Notes under the pieces: generated by a model
What the model was told of the DNA's origin: nothing
Database searches by the model: none
Seen by the model: only the letters and a program-made list of their open reading frames with translations
Source of the DNA: Pseudomonadota bacterium
GTDB lineage: Bacteria > Pseudomonadota > Gammaproteobacteria > Woeseiales > Woeseiaceae
Direction: 5' to 3'
Assembly (NCBI GenBank): GCA_027295475.1
Contig: JAPUKV010000030.1
Coordinates: 1 to 7,796 of the forward strand
DNA length: 7,796 nt
Shown here: in pieces, positions 1-6,987 of the stretch
How the letters are laid out: each line of letters starts with the position of its first letter
Position numbering within the stretch: the stretch's first letter is position 1
Translations under genes and position numbers: made by a program

Positions 1-405
1 CGATTCGGCGAGCTCGATAAGTCCTCCGTGTATCGAAGCAAGGCTTATGGATTCGACGGCGATGATTTCCTCAACATGGTCGTCGCCCTCGATAGCGTGC
101 TCACGCCGACCGAAATTCATGAACAGCTGGAGGATATTCAGCGCATCGCCGGCCGCGACCACGAGGCGCGTGCATATGCATCGAGAACGCTGGATATCGA
201 CCTTCTGCTCTACGACGACCTCGTCATAGATCAGCCGCCGATCCGGCTGCCGCGAGCGGATGTGCTGCGCTTCAGCTTCGTGCTGGGGCCGTTGGCAGAG
301 ATCGCTGCGGAACTTCGTCATCCCGAGACGCATCAAAGCTATCAGGAACACTGGAACAACTTCGATACCGGCAGTCATCCAATTACGCGGGAATGCGTTA
401 TTTAG
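1..405 (+). CDS. folK: 2-amino-4-hydroxy-6-hydroxymethyldihydropteridine pyrophosphokinase (FolK), 5'-truncated by window edge
   Basis: FolK transfers pyrophosphate from ATP to hydroxymethyl-dihydropterin, the step before dihydropteroate synthase in folate synthesis, in the cytoplasm. The reading frame is open from base 1, so the true start lies upstream. 134 residues are present against about 160 in the family, so roughly 25-30 N-terminal residues (the usual GLGSN region) are missing. Visible family features are a GFDGDDFLNMVVALD segment (pterin-binding Asn region), the core RTLDIDLLLYDD with the two metal-binding Asp, and a C-terminal FVLGPLAEIA segment followed by HP. It is a divergent copy: against E. 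coli FolK as I remember it, positions equivalent to Glu77, Arg84, His115 and Arg121 appear to be Gln, His, Arg and Phe. The stop is TAG at 403-405. The next gene follows after 101 bases. Family assignment is firm; full catalytic competence is less certain. Confidence 0.88.
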   Translation, partial: RFGELDKSSVYRSKAYGFDGDDFLNMVVALDSVLTPTEIHEQLEDIQRIAGRDHEARAYASRTLDIDLLLYDDLVIDQPPIRLPRADVLRFSFVLGPLAEIAAELRHPETHQSYQEHWNNFDTGSHPITRECVI

Positions 406-477
406 TAAAGCGGCTGAACATCACAGCCAAATCCCGAAAACCGGGCACAGGGCGAGGTTCGCAGGTGGCTGGCCGGG

Positions 478-483
478 TAAAAT
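478..483 (+). promoter_or_regulatory. possible -10 element upstream of the S41 protease gene
   Basis: TAAAAT at 478-483 matches the sigma70 -10 consensus at five of six positions and sits 23 bases before the ATG at 507. I see no good -35 hexamer at the expected distance (455-460 reads AGGTTC), so this is weak. It would give a very short leader and would make the protease gene independent of folK. Confidence 0.25.
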
Positions 484-506
484 GGCCGCCTCTTCTGGAG
501 ATTGAT

Positions 507-1808
507 ATGCGCAAGTTTCTTTACATGCTGGTTGCAGCGACACTGACGTTCGCTGGGTGCAGTGCATCCGACGGTGGCGGTGCCGGACCGCAGGTCGGTA
601 CACCGGCATGCGAGAACGATTCACAAAAGCTGTTCGTGCTTGAAACAATGCGTGACATTTATTTCTGGTATGACTTGCTGCCGGTCAGCGTCGACGGAAG
701 CCTGTATGCGTCCCCTGAGGAGCTGCTCGCGTTTCTGGTTTCCTTTCAGCCGCTGGACGATTTTACTTTCATCACATCCGCCGAGGCGGACGCCCAGTTC
801 TTCGGCGCAGGCCAGTTCGAGGGCTTCGGATTCAGTACGCGATTCGAAGCAGCCGACGATCTCAGGTTTACCAGGGTATTCAGCGGAAGTCCTGCCGCTT
901 TGGCCGGCTTCCAGCGCGGCCAAAGAATACTCGAGCTTGACGGCCGTACGATCGCCGAGATTGAAGCCAACGAAGGATTGAACGTGGTCTTCGATCAATC
1001 GCCACTGGAATTCACGATCCGAAATCTGGACGCCAGCGAGTTTATTGTCACGGTCAGCCACGATGTCGTGACGATCGACCCATTGCCGCAGTGGCGCGTA
1101 ATCGACATGGGCGGCGTCCCGGTCGGCTACGTCGAGTTTGCGACCTTCGTTAGTACAGCAGATCCGGTTTTCAATGATGTGTTCTCGGATTTCAACGCTG
1201 CCGGGGTCACCGACGTAATCATCGACATGCGGTACAACGGAGGCGGGCTGGTCAATACGGCACGATTGCTCGGTGACCACCTTGGCGGCTCGGTCCCCGG
1301 GCAGCTTTTTTCGATAACGGTATTCAATGACAAAAATACTTTCCGCAATGAAACCGAGCTTTTCGAGCCGATTCCGAATTCGATGAACCTGTCGAGACTT
1401 GTCGTTATTGCAACCTCGGGCACGGCATCGGCAAGCGAGTTGGTAATCAACAGCATGGAGACGCATGCGGATGTCACAATCGTCGGTGACACCACGTTTG
1501 GAAAACCGGTCGGCCAGGTCGGGGCTCTGTTTTGCGACAAGATTCTTCGCGCGACCGCATTTGAGACATTGAATTCGTTAAATGAGGGCGGCTACTTTAA
1601 CGGCCTGCCCGTCGACTGCTCCGCCACGGACGACATAACTGAAGTCGTGGGGTCGGCCACCGACCCTAATTTGATTGCCGCTTTAACGTACCTGGAAACC
1701 GGTGCGTGCCCCCCGGCACCCGCCATGCTGAAATCAAAGCTGGATACGGGATTTCGCCAATCAAGTCTTCGCCGCCCGGCATCGCGGGAATTTGCCGGCG
1801 CGTACTGA
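507..1808 (+). CDS. S41 family (C-terminal processing type) serine peptidase, predicted lipoprotein
   Basis: Predicted 433-residue envelope protease that probably cleaves periplasmic or membrane-associated proteins near their C-termini; the substrate is unknown. Residues 1-18 form a lipoprotein signal (MRKFLYMLVAATLTFAGC) with lipid-modified Cys18. A PDZ-like domain lies roughly at 105-185 (SGSPAALAGFQRGQRILELDG). The catalytic domain follows, with the MRYNGGG motif, the nucleophile segment GTASASE (Ser308 by alignment) and a Lys333 in FGKPVGQ. The Ser-Lys spacing of 25 residues equals that of Prc and CtpB, which supports an active Ser/Lys dyad. Four further Cys in the mature part could form disulfides. 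An in-frame ATG at 393 exists, but 507 is preferred because it begins the signal peptide and has CTGGAG six bases upstream. The stop at 1806-1808 nearly touches the convergent reductase gene. The family is clear; the specific role is unknown. Confidence 0.92.
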   Translation: MRKFLYMLVAATLTFAGCSASDGGGAGPQVGTPACENDSQKLFVLETMRDIYFWYDLLPVSVDGSLYASPEELLAFLVSFQPLDDFTFITSAEADAQFFGAGQFEGFGFSTRFEAADDLRFTRVFSGSPAALAGFQRGQRILELDGRTIAEIEANEGLNVVFDQSPLEFTIRNLDASEFIVTVSHDVVTIDPLPQWRVIDMGGVPVGYVEFATFVSTADPVFNDVFSDFNAAGVTDVIIDMRYNGGGLVNTARLLGDHLGGSVPGQLFSITVFNDKNTFRNETELFEPIPNSMNLSRLVVIATSGTASASELVINSMETHADVTIVGDTTFGKPVGQVGALFCDKILRATAFETLNSLNEGGYFNGLPVDCSATDDITEVVGSATDPNLIAALTYLETGACPPAPAMLKSKLDTGFRQSSLRRPASREFAGAY

Positions 1809-1809
1809 G

Positions 1810-2568
1810 TTACCAGCCAATGCTGCGGCCCCCATCGACCGCAATAATCTGACCCGTCACATACGCGGCATCGCGCGCGAGGTAGATGACGCAGTCCGCG
1901 ATATCGCTAGGACCCCCCGGCCGTGCTAGCGGAACCTGATTCAGGATTTTTTCCTTGACGGCCTCCGTCATGCCTTCTTCAGGCCACAGGATGGCTCCTG
2001 GAGCGATGCCGTTCACACGAACGTCGGGCGCCAGGTCTTTCGCCAGCGACAGCGTAAGCATCGCAAGGCCGGCTTTTGCGGATGTGTACACGGCATGGTC
2101 CTTGAGCGGCCGCTTCGAATGAATATCGAGCATATTGATAATCACGCCCTGACTGGACTTTAGATAAGGCGACGCGGCCTGAGACAGGAACAGGGGTGCC
2201 TTCAGATTGCTGCCAATCAAGTCGTCCCACTGCGATTCCGTAATGCTGCCGATCGGCGTCGGATAAAAGCTCGAGGCGTTGTTTATCAGGATGTCCAGAC
2301 CGCCGCCCCATTCAGTAACAGCGTTGACCAGATTCGCAATGCCCGCCGTGTCATGCAGGTCGGCGGCAAAAATTTCTGCCGATTCGGGCCGCACCTTGTT
2401 CAAACGGTTGCAGAGTTCCTTTGCCCCGGCGTCGGAACTGCGATAATGAATAGCGACGCGGACACCAGCCTCGTGCAGGCGTTCGGTGGTTGCGGCACCG
2501 ATTCTTCTTGCGGCGCCGGTGATCAGCGCGCGCTTGCCATCGAGACTGCGGTTTTCAGGGTTAGACAT
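1810..2568 (-). CDS. SDR-family pteridine reductase (PTR1/FolM-like)
   Basis: 252-residue short-chain dehydrogenase, probably an NADPH-dependent reductase of dihydropterins or dihydrofolate in the cytoplasm. The N-terminal nucleotide motif is TGAARRIG (17-24), the TGxxxRxG form typical of pteridine reductases, not the usual SDR TGxxxGxG. HYRSS (41-45) resembles the NADPH-phosphate-binding stretch of PTR1. NNASSFYP starts at 96. The catalytic region has Tyr161 and Lys165 (YTSAK), and the usual SDR catalytic Ser 13 residues before the Tyr is Asp148 (INMLD), as in Leishmania PTR1 Asp181. RVNGIAPGAILWPE follows. The start at 2568 is chosen because it leaves the normal nine or ten residues before the first strand; an in-frame ATG at 2631 would overlap the divergent gene's start region. 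GAAGTGG lies just upstream as a weak ribosome site. Closeness to folK supports a pterin role. FolM is the nearest named type, but orthology is not shown. Confidence 0.88.
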   Translation of the reverse strand: MSNPENRSLDGKRALITGAARRIGAATTERLHEAGVRVAIHYRSSDAGAKELCNRLNKVRPESAEIFAADLHDTAGIANLVNAVTEWGGGLDILINNASSFYPTPIGSITESQWDDLIGSNLKAPLFLSQAASPYLKSSQGVIINMLDIHSKRPLKDHAVYTSAKAGLAMLTLSLAKDLAPDVRVNGIAPGAILWPEEGMTEAVKEKILNQVPLARPGGPSDIADCVIYLARDAAYVTGQIIAVDGGRSIGW

Positions 2569-2640
2569 TTCGGCCACTTCGCGATCAACAACATCGCCAT
2601 TGTTAGGGACATCATAAGCAACATGCAACACGGACGACAG
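2569..2640. promoter_or_regulatory. divergent intergenic region between the pteridine reductase and methyltransferase genes
   Basis: These 72 bases separate the two divergent start codons and should hold promoters for both genes. No confident -35/-10 pair is visible for either. The minus strand has a TATGAT hexamer near 2611-2616 without a matching -35. A short direct repeat, GCAAC-AT-GCAAC, occupies 2618-2629 and contains an alternative in-frame ATG (2623) for the rightward gene. Confidence 0.35.
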
Positions 2641-3813
2641 ATGATTAGCCGTTTACCGAGACCGGATGACGACAGCCTGGCACATTGCAAAAAAGTTTGT
2701 GAATCGATCAGACAGGCGATTGATGAAGCCGGTGGGAGCATCAGCTTTGCACAGTTCATGCATCTTGCGCTCTATTCGCCGGGCCTCGGTTACTACAACG
2801 TCGGTACGACAAAATTTGGCGAGACCGGCGACTTCGTAACGGCTCCCGAAGTATCGCCGCTCTTCGGCCGTGTAGTAGCGCGACAATGTGCGTCGGTCCT
2901 CAAACAGCTGGAAAGAGGAAAAATACTGGAACTGGGTGCCGGTAGTGGCCGGCTTGCCGTCGACATCCTGCGAAAATTGACTGATCTGAAATCGCCGCCG
3001 GAGCGATACCTGATTCTCGAAATTTCAGCCGATCTCAAAGCCAGGCAGGAAGAATTGATCGGTGAAGAATTGCCTGACTTGCTTCCAAGGGTCGAATGGC
3101 TAAGCAAATTACCCGAGAAGTTCGCGGGCGTCGTGATCGCTAACGAAGTGGCTGATGCGCTACCTGTCGAGCGATTCGAACGTACAGAGGCTGCCGTACT
3201 TCAGATGCACGTCACCGCCAACGAAACGGACTTTGACTGGAGCAGAAAACCGGCACCTGAAATACTGGCCATGGCGGTAGAAAAGATAGAGACGGATATT
3301 GGCGAGGCTTTGCCGCCGGGTTACCAGTCCGAGATATCCCTTGGGTTGCCTGACTGGATTGGACAGATTGCGAAGTGCCTGGACCAGGGCCTTGTACTCC
3401 TGTTCGACTATGGCGTATCCCGCCGGGAATATTATTCCCGCGAGCGCAATCAGGGTTGGTTGCGATGTCACTTTCGGCATCACGCGCACAATGAGCCGCT
3501 TATTTATCCGGGTATTCAGGACTTGACCAGCTGGGTTGATTTCACGGCAGTTGCCGAGTCGGCAGTGGACCACGGGCTCGACGTTGCGGGTTACGTCACA
3601 CAGGCACAGTTTCTGATCAACGGTGGTCTGGAACACGAGTTGGCCGGCATCGCCGATTTGCCCGTCGCCGACCAGCTCGAATTGTCGAAACAGGTCAAAT
3701 TACTTACCCTGCCCGACGAAATGGGCGAGAACTTCAAATGCATCGGCTTGGGTAGCGGGGAGTTGACCGGCGTGACAGCGTTTAGCAGCGCCGACAGGGC
3801 ACACACACTGTGA
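2641..3813 (+). CDS. class I SAM-dependent methyltransferase, MidA/NDUFAF7 (COG1565) family
   Basis: 390-residue putative protein arginine methyltransferase. The eukaryotic relative NDUFAF7/MidA methylates a complex I subunit; the bacterial substrate is not established. Family features in order are SFAQFMHLALYSPGLGYY (35-52), GDFVTAPEVSPLFG (63-76), the SAM-binding loop ELGAGSGRL (97-105), an NEVADALPVERF segment (168-179) and a C-terminal LLFDYG block followed by CHFRHHAHNEPLIYPG. No signal peptide or membrane segment is seen, so it is cytoplasmic. Length fits the family. The start is uncertain: ATG 2641 has only a weak GGAC upstream and ATG 2623 is also in frame; 2641 gives the usual short leader before the conserved part. 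uppP follows after 28 bases, suggesting co-transcription. The reductase gene is divergent. Confidence 0.88.
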   Translation: MISRLPRPDDDSLAHCKKVCESIRQAIDEAGGSISFAQFMHLALYSPGLGYYNVGTTKFGETGDFVTAPEVSPLFGRVVARQCASVLKQLERGKILELGAGSGRLAVDILRKLTDLKSPPERYLILEISADLKARQEELIGEELPDLLPRVEWLSKLPEKFAGVVIANEVADALPVERFERTEAAVLQMHVTANETDFDWSRKPAPEILAMAVEKIETDIGEALPPGYQSEISLGLPDWIGQIAKCLDQGLVLLFDYGVSRREYYSRERNQGWLRCHFRHHAHNEPLIYPGIQDLTSWVDFTAVAESAVDHGLDVAGYVTQAQFLINGGLEHELAGIADLPVADQLELSKQVKLLTLPDEMGENFKCIGLGSGELTGVTAFSSADRAHTL

Positions 3814-3841
3814 CCGCCGCACCGTCAGTCGAAGCCTTGCT

Positions 3842-4639
3842 GTGAGCTGGCTACAGACGATCGTGCTGGCGATCGTGCAGGGGTTGACCGAATTCCTGCC
3901 GATTTCGAGTTCGGGCCATTTGGTGCTCGTGCCCGCCATATTCGGCTGGACCGATCAGGGCCTGATTTTCGACGTTGCCGTACATTTAGGGTCTCTCGCA
4001 GCAGTCTGCGTCTATTTCCGTAAGGACCTGGCGGGACTCATCGCCGGTGGTGTGCGACTCCTGTGCGGCAGCGGCGGGTCACCGGAGTCGCGGATGGCCT
4101 TATACATCATGATTGGCACTATCCCGGCTGCCATAACCGGCCTGCTATTCGCTGGCTGGATCGAGGCCAACCTCAGGAACCCGGTCGTCATTGTGTTCAC
4201 ACTGTCTGGCTACGGTGTATTGATGGCATTGGCTGATCGCCTCGGCAGGCAGCAACGAATCTTTGCGACTGTGCGACTAAAGGACGCCATCATTATCGGC
4301 ATCGCCCAGGCATTGGCACTCGTACCGGGAACGTCTCGCTCGGGCGTTACGATCAGCGCAGCGATGATGCTCGGTTTCCAGAGGCAGGATGCAGCACGTT
4401 TTTCTTTTTTGTTATCAGCACCGGTCATCATGCTTGCAGCCGCGTTCGAATCGTCGATGTTGTTCGTTGAAGAGACACAATTCGCCTGGGCGCAGCTGGC
4501 GATCGGCGTGACGATTTCGGCTGTAGTGGCTTATCTCAGCATCGATTTCTTCATGAGGTTTGTCAACGTGATCGGTCTTCTGCCGTTTGCTATATACAGG
4601 CTCGTTCTCGCGGGAGTGGTTCTTTATGCCCTGGTCTAA
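3842..4639 (+). CDS. uppP: undecaprenyl-diphosphate phosphatase (UppP/BacA)
   Basis: Integral inner-membrane enzyme of 265 residues that dephosphorylates undecaprenyl diphosphate, recycling the lipid carrier for peptidoglycan and other wall polymers; overproduction of this family gives bacitracin resistance. Both signature motifs are present: GLTEFLPISSSGHL (14-27, catalytic Glu17) and PGTSRSG (162-168, Arg166). The many hydrophobic segments fit a multi-pass protein, and the end FAIYRLVLAGVVLYALV is typical. The first of the two motif glutamates of E. coli BacA is Gln13 here, a common family variant. The start is GTG at 3842; there is no in-frame ATG, GTG or TTG between the preceding gene's stop and this point, and only a weak GAAG lies upstream. 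It probably sits in an operon with the methyltransferase upstream and with the exported protein downstream, whose ATG is 14 bases before the uppP stop ends. Confidence 0.96.
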   Translation: MSWLQTIVLAIVQGLTEFLPISSSGHLVLVPAIFGWTDQGLIFDVAVHLGSLAAVCVYFRKDLAGLIAGGVRLLCGSGGSPESRMALYIMIGTIPAAITGLLFAGWIEANLRNPVVIVFTLSGYGVLMALADRLGRQQRIFATVRLKDAIIIGIAQALALVPGTSRSGVTISAAMMLGFQRQDAARFSFLLSAPVIMLAAAFESSMLFVEETQFAWAQLAIGVTISAVVAYLSIDFFMRFVNVIGLLPFAIYRLVLAGVVLYALV

Positions 4640-5468
4640 GCAATGGAAGATCCCTTTGCTGGCGCTTTTGCTCGGCAGCAACGCCTTTGCCGGAGACGGC
4701 TTTATCCTCGGTTTTGGTGCCGAAGGTGATACCTCAGACAGTCTGTCGTTTTCGGCGTTTGCTGATTACGGTATTACGCGAAAAACCTGGATCTCCGTTA
4801 CGGCTGCTAAAGCCCGGGCACAAGGTGTAATTAGCCGACTCGACACCGTATACGGAGATATCGGGCTTGATCATCACTTCGACCCGATCGGCATCCGCAT
4901 AAGTGCAGCGTACTGGGGCGACGACGAAATACTCGATTCCGTCGATATTCGCGGGGCAGTTTATGTGAGAACGAAGTCGATATCGCTGTCAGCGGACTAT
5001 GAAAAACGCAACTTCGACTTTGTGCTTAATCTCGAGCCCCTGTTCGAGCGGCGCCAGGTCGAATTTGAGGCGGATGGATATGGATTGCGTTTTCGAGTTG
5101 ATGCCAGCGAGCGGGTCAGTCTGCATATGCGCGGCATGAACTACGATTACTCTGTCGACCTGACGCGCTTGCAGAATATTTCCGATCTGAGTTTTCTTGC
5201 GGCGTCGAGACTCAGCCTGGCCAACAGCTTGCTGGATTACAGGGTCGATGCAGGTATTGATATCAAGTTCGGTCTTCGATCACTGGGCCTGGAAGCCGGT
5301 AGCAGGCAAACAGCGATTGACAGCGGCCGCGTCGATTCAGTAAGTGCGGGATTTCTCTTTCCGGCCAGTGATGCCAGCGACATTGAATTACGCATTGGCT
5401 ACGACGATTCCGAAAACTTCGGTGGTACGCTCGTCTTTTCGTTTTTCTGGTTCCTTTACGGCACCTGA
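4626..5468 (+). CDS. exported protein of unknown function, probable outer-membrane beta-barrel
   Basis: I do not recognise this 280-residue protein. It has a clear Sec signal peptide (MPWSKQWKIPLLALLLGSNAFA) with predicted cleavage after Ala22. The mature part has no cysteine and consists largely of alternating polar/hydrophobic stretches of 8-12 residues ending in aromatics, such as SLSFSAFADYG, IGIRISAAYWG, SVSAGFLFPA and IELRIGYDDS, separated by Asp/Ser/Gly-rich turns. This suggests a small barrel of about 10-12 strands. It ends LVFSFFWFLYGT, so the last residue is not the aromatic that usually ends BAM substrates. ATG 4626 is chosen over 4587 because it begins the signal peptide and has GGAG at 4613-4616. 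The gene overlaps uppP by 14 bases, implying translational coupling. A strong stem-loop follows two bases after the stop. Membrane topology is inference. Confidence 0.82.
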   Translation: MPWSKQWKIPLLALLLGSNAFAGDGFILGFGAEGDTSDSLSFSAFADYGITRKTWISVTAAKARAQGVISRLDTVYGDIGLDHHFDPIGIRISAAYWGDDEILDSVDIRGAVYVRTKSISLSADYEKRNFDFVLNLEPLFERRQVEFEADGYGLRFRVDASERVSLHMRGMNYDYSVDLTRLQNISDLSFLAASRLSLANSLLDYRVDAGIDIKFGLRSLGLEAGSRQTAIDSGRVDSVSAGFLFPASDASDIELRIGYDDSENFGGTLVFSFFWFLYGT

Positions 5469-5469
5469 T

Positions 5470-5507
5470 GGTTCCCTGATGGAACCTCGTGGTCGCATCA
5501 GGGAACC
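5470..5507. terminator. perfect 12-bp stem-loop between two convergent genes, possible bidirectional terminator
   Basis: GGTTCCCTGATG (5470-5481) pairs perfectly with CATCAGGGAACC (5496-5507) across a 14-base loop. A shorter alternative hairpin, GGTTCC/GGAACC (5470-5475 with 5481-5486, loop CTGAT), competes for the left arm. It begins right after the stop of the exported-protein gene, and its right arm contains the cca stop codon (TCA at 5498-5500 on the plus strand). No T-run follows on either strand, so it is not a classic intrinsic terminator; an mRNA 3'-end stabiliser is equally possible. Confidence 0.5.
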
Positions 5508-6736
5508 TGCTGCGCAGTCTCGGCCTTTACTTTCTTGATTGCCTCCAGGCGCTTCTTGTCTATGTCGGCGCCGATGGCTGCCCCGTTTGTTGCTGTGTCG
5601 GCCGCCTGGTCGGCTTTGACTCTGCCGGCTTCTTTCCCGGCACGTTCGAGATAAGCGGCCTGCGGATATGGTTTGTCTTCAAAACCCGTGCGGCCGCGGG
5701 CATCTGCTTCGCAGGCAAGCAGGAACTTCCGGAACCGCTCGGGCCGCCGAAAGGCATCGATTTCCTTGAGCAATTTCAAGATGGTCTGTGGTCTGAGCTC
5801 GAATGCGCGGTGGCAGTGCGCGTGATACTCGGCAACCAGGACGCCCAGTTCTCGACAGGCCCGCGGGACAGGCAGTCGTTTAGACATCTTGTTAACCAGC
5901 GTAACGCTACGGCGTTCGTGCCCGGGATGGCTGGGCAGATTTTCTTTCGCGGTCGTGGCTTTACCGAGATCGTGCACCAAAGCCGCAAACCTGACGGCGA
6001 TATCATCGCTGAGTTTCGCGGACTGCTCGAGAACCATTAACGCATGTAATCCACAATCGATCTCGGGGTGCCACTGCGGCGGCTGTGGCACCCCGAATAG
6101 CGCGTCGAGTTCCGGAAAGACGACGGCCAGTGCGCCGCAGTCACGCAGTACCTGAAAATACAGATGTGGATTCGGACCCGCGAGCGCCGCCTCGGTTTCC
6201 TGCCACACCCGGTCCGCTTGCAGCGAGTCTGCTTCACCATCTGAGACCATTTGTGCCATCAAGTCGAGCGTTTCGCCGGCCAACTCGAATCCAAGTCCGG
6301 CAAAGCGCGCTTTGAATTTGGCGGTGCGCAGAATTCGCACAGGGTCTTCGGAAAATGCGTCTGATATGTGCCGCAGGACTCTGTGTTCCAAATCAGCCAT
6401 ACCGTCGAATGGATCGATGAGATTGGCATCGGCATCTCTCGCCATAGCGTTGATCGTCAGGTCGCGACGACTAAGATCTGCCTCCAGCGTTACATCAGGC
6501 GATGTCTGAAATTCGAAGCCGTGATAACCGGCGCCCGTCTTTCGCTCGGTTCTCGCGAGCGCATATTCTTCGTTGGTTTCAGGGTGCAAAAAAACCGGAA
6601 AGCCTTTGCCAACCTGACGATAGCCTTTGGACAATAGCTCGTCGGGCGTCGCACCCACGACGCACCAGTCCCGTTCTTTGACAGGCAATCCAAGCTGTTC
6701 ATCCCGAACAGCACCGCCAACAAGGTAAACTTCCAT
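5498..6736 (-). CDS. cca: multifunctional CCA tRNA nucleotidyltransferase / 2'3'-cyclic phosphodiesterase / phosphatase (Cca)
   Basis: Adds or repairs the 3' CCA end of tRNA without a nucleic-acid template, in the cytoplasm. The protein has 412 residues, the same as E. coli Cca. The N-terminal nucleotidyltransferase domain has YLVGGAVRD (4-12), metal-binding Glu21 and Asp23 in VKERDW, RRDLTINAM (90-98) and the nucleotide-selecting EDPVRILR (130-137). The C-terminal HD domain has HDLGK from His255/Asp256, which in E. coli carries phosphodiesterase and phosphatase activity. E. coli has Asp at position 21; Glu is a conservative variant I believe to be common in related bacteria. The C-terminal tail is Ala/Lys-rich. 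The gene is convergent to the uppP cluster and alone on its strand. No clear ribosome site precedes ATG 6736. A possible promoter and a palindrome lie in its leader. Confidence 0.97.
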   Translation of the reverse strand: MEVYLVGGAVRDEQLGLPVKERDWCVVGATPDELLSKGYRQVGKGFPVFLHPETNEEYALARTERKTGAGYHGFEFQTSPDVTLEADLSRRDLTINAMARDADANLIDPFDGMADLEHRVLRHISDAFSEDPVRILRTAKFKARFAGLGFELAGETLDLMAQMVSDGEADSLQADRVWQETEAALAGPNPHLYFQVLRDCGALAVVFPELDALFGVPQPPQWHPEIDCGLHALMVLEQSAKLSDDIAVRFAALVHDLGKATTAKENLPSHPGHERRSVTLVNKMSKRLPVPRACRELGVLVAEYHAHCHRAFELRPQTILKLLKEIDAFRRPERFRKFLLACEADARGRTGFEDKPYPQAAYLERAGKEAGRVKADQAADTATNGAAIGADIDKKRLEAIKKVKAETAQQVP

Positions 6737-6759
6737 TGGCGCAAGCTATTTTAGAAATT

Positions 6760-6773
6760 CTTACCGAGGTAAG
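6760..6773. repeat. small perfect palindrome in the cca leader
   Basis: CTTACC-GA-GGTAAG is a 6-bp perfect inverted repeat with a two-base spacer, located 24 bases upstream of the cca ATG and close to the transcription start predicted from the candidate promoter. It could be an operator or a small leader hairpin; a 14-base palindrome may also arise by chance. Confidence 0.4.
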
Positions 6774-6780
6774 TTGATGA

Positions 6781-6807
6781 TTTATAGATCTTATTTTTAA
6801 TACTCAA
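6781..6807 (-). promoter_or_regulatory. cca: candidate sigma70-like promoter for cca
   Basis: On the minus strand, TTGAGT (complement of 6802-6807) is followed after 15 bases by TATAAA (complement of 6781-6786), in a locally AT-rich stretch about 45 bases upstream of the cca start. Both hexamers resemble the consensus (four and five of six), but the spacer is two bases short of optimal, so this is tentative. Confidence 0.35.
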
Positions 6808-6927
6808 ATACTTGTCCCCGCCTTGGGTAGCGCTGTGGGTAGCAAAACGACTGAAGTCGGTCAAAAACAGGGCATTAATGTATCCGGAGTGGGTTTTTAT
6901 ATCTAGTGAGGACTCACTGACAAAACC

Positions 6928-6960
6928 TGAATGTCCGCTTTTCCCGAAAGCGGACGTTCA
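6928..6960. repeat. hairpin with 14-bp stem and 5-base loop
   Basis: TGAATGTCCGCTTT (6928-6941) pairs with AAAGCGGACGTTCA (6947-6960) with only one G-T wobble, around the loop TCCCG. No T-run follows. Its core GTCCGCT/AGCGGAC is the same heptamer that forms the outer ends of the inverted repeats at 6988 and 7184, which hints at a shared origin as part of a dispersed repeat. It may also act as a transcript end or protein-binding hairpin. Confidence 0.65.
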
Positions 6961-6987
6961 AACTGCTGGCAAGAGCGTGAAATTAAG

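Noticed and set aside
412..445. Small hairpins after folK (GGCTG/CAGCC at 412-428 and CCCG/CGGG at 433-445) as a terminator
   Set aside because: Stems are only 4-5 bp and no T-run follows, so they do not support a terminator call.
393..506. N-terminal extension of the S41 protease from ATG 393
   Set aside because: It would place 38 charged residues before an obvious lipoprotein signal and overlap folK; ATG 507 has its own ribosome site.
621..1466. A 281-codon open frame on the minus strand inside the S41 protease gene
   Set aside because: It is a shadow of the protease frame. The plus-strand product has a lipobox, PDZ region and Ser/Lys dyad, while the minus-strand product shows no recognisable domain.
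3878..3880. Gln13 in place of the first motif glutamate of E. coli UppP
   Set aside because: VQGLTEFLP is a very common form of this motif in functional UppP proteins; the second Glu and the PGTSRSG Arg are present.
6668..6676. Glu21 in place of the Asp21 of E. coli Cca as a catalytic defect
   Set aside because: Glu can coordinate the metal, Asp23 is intact, and ERDW-type motifs are, to my knowledge, frequent in gammaproteobacterial Cca proteins.
6812..6908. Remnant of a tyrosine recombinase C-terminus or attachment site suggested by the TGGGTAGC direct repeat
   Set aside because: The repeat is only 8 bases, no catalytic motif is present, and no tRNA gene lies nearby.
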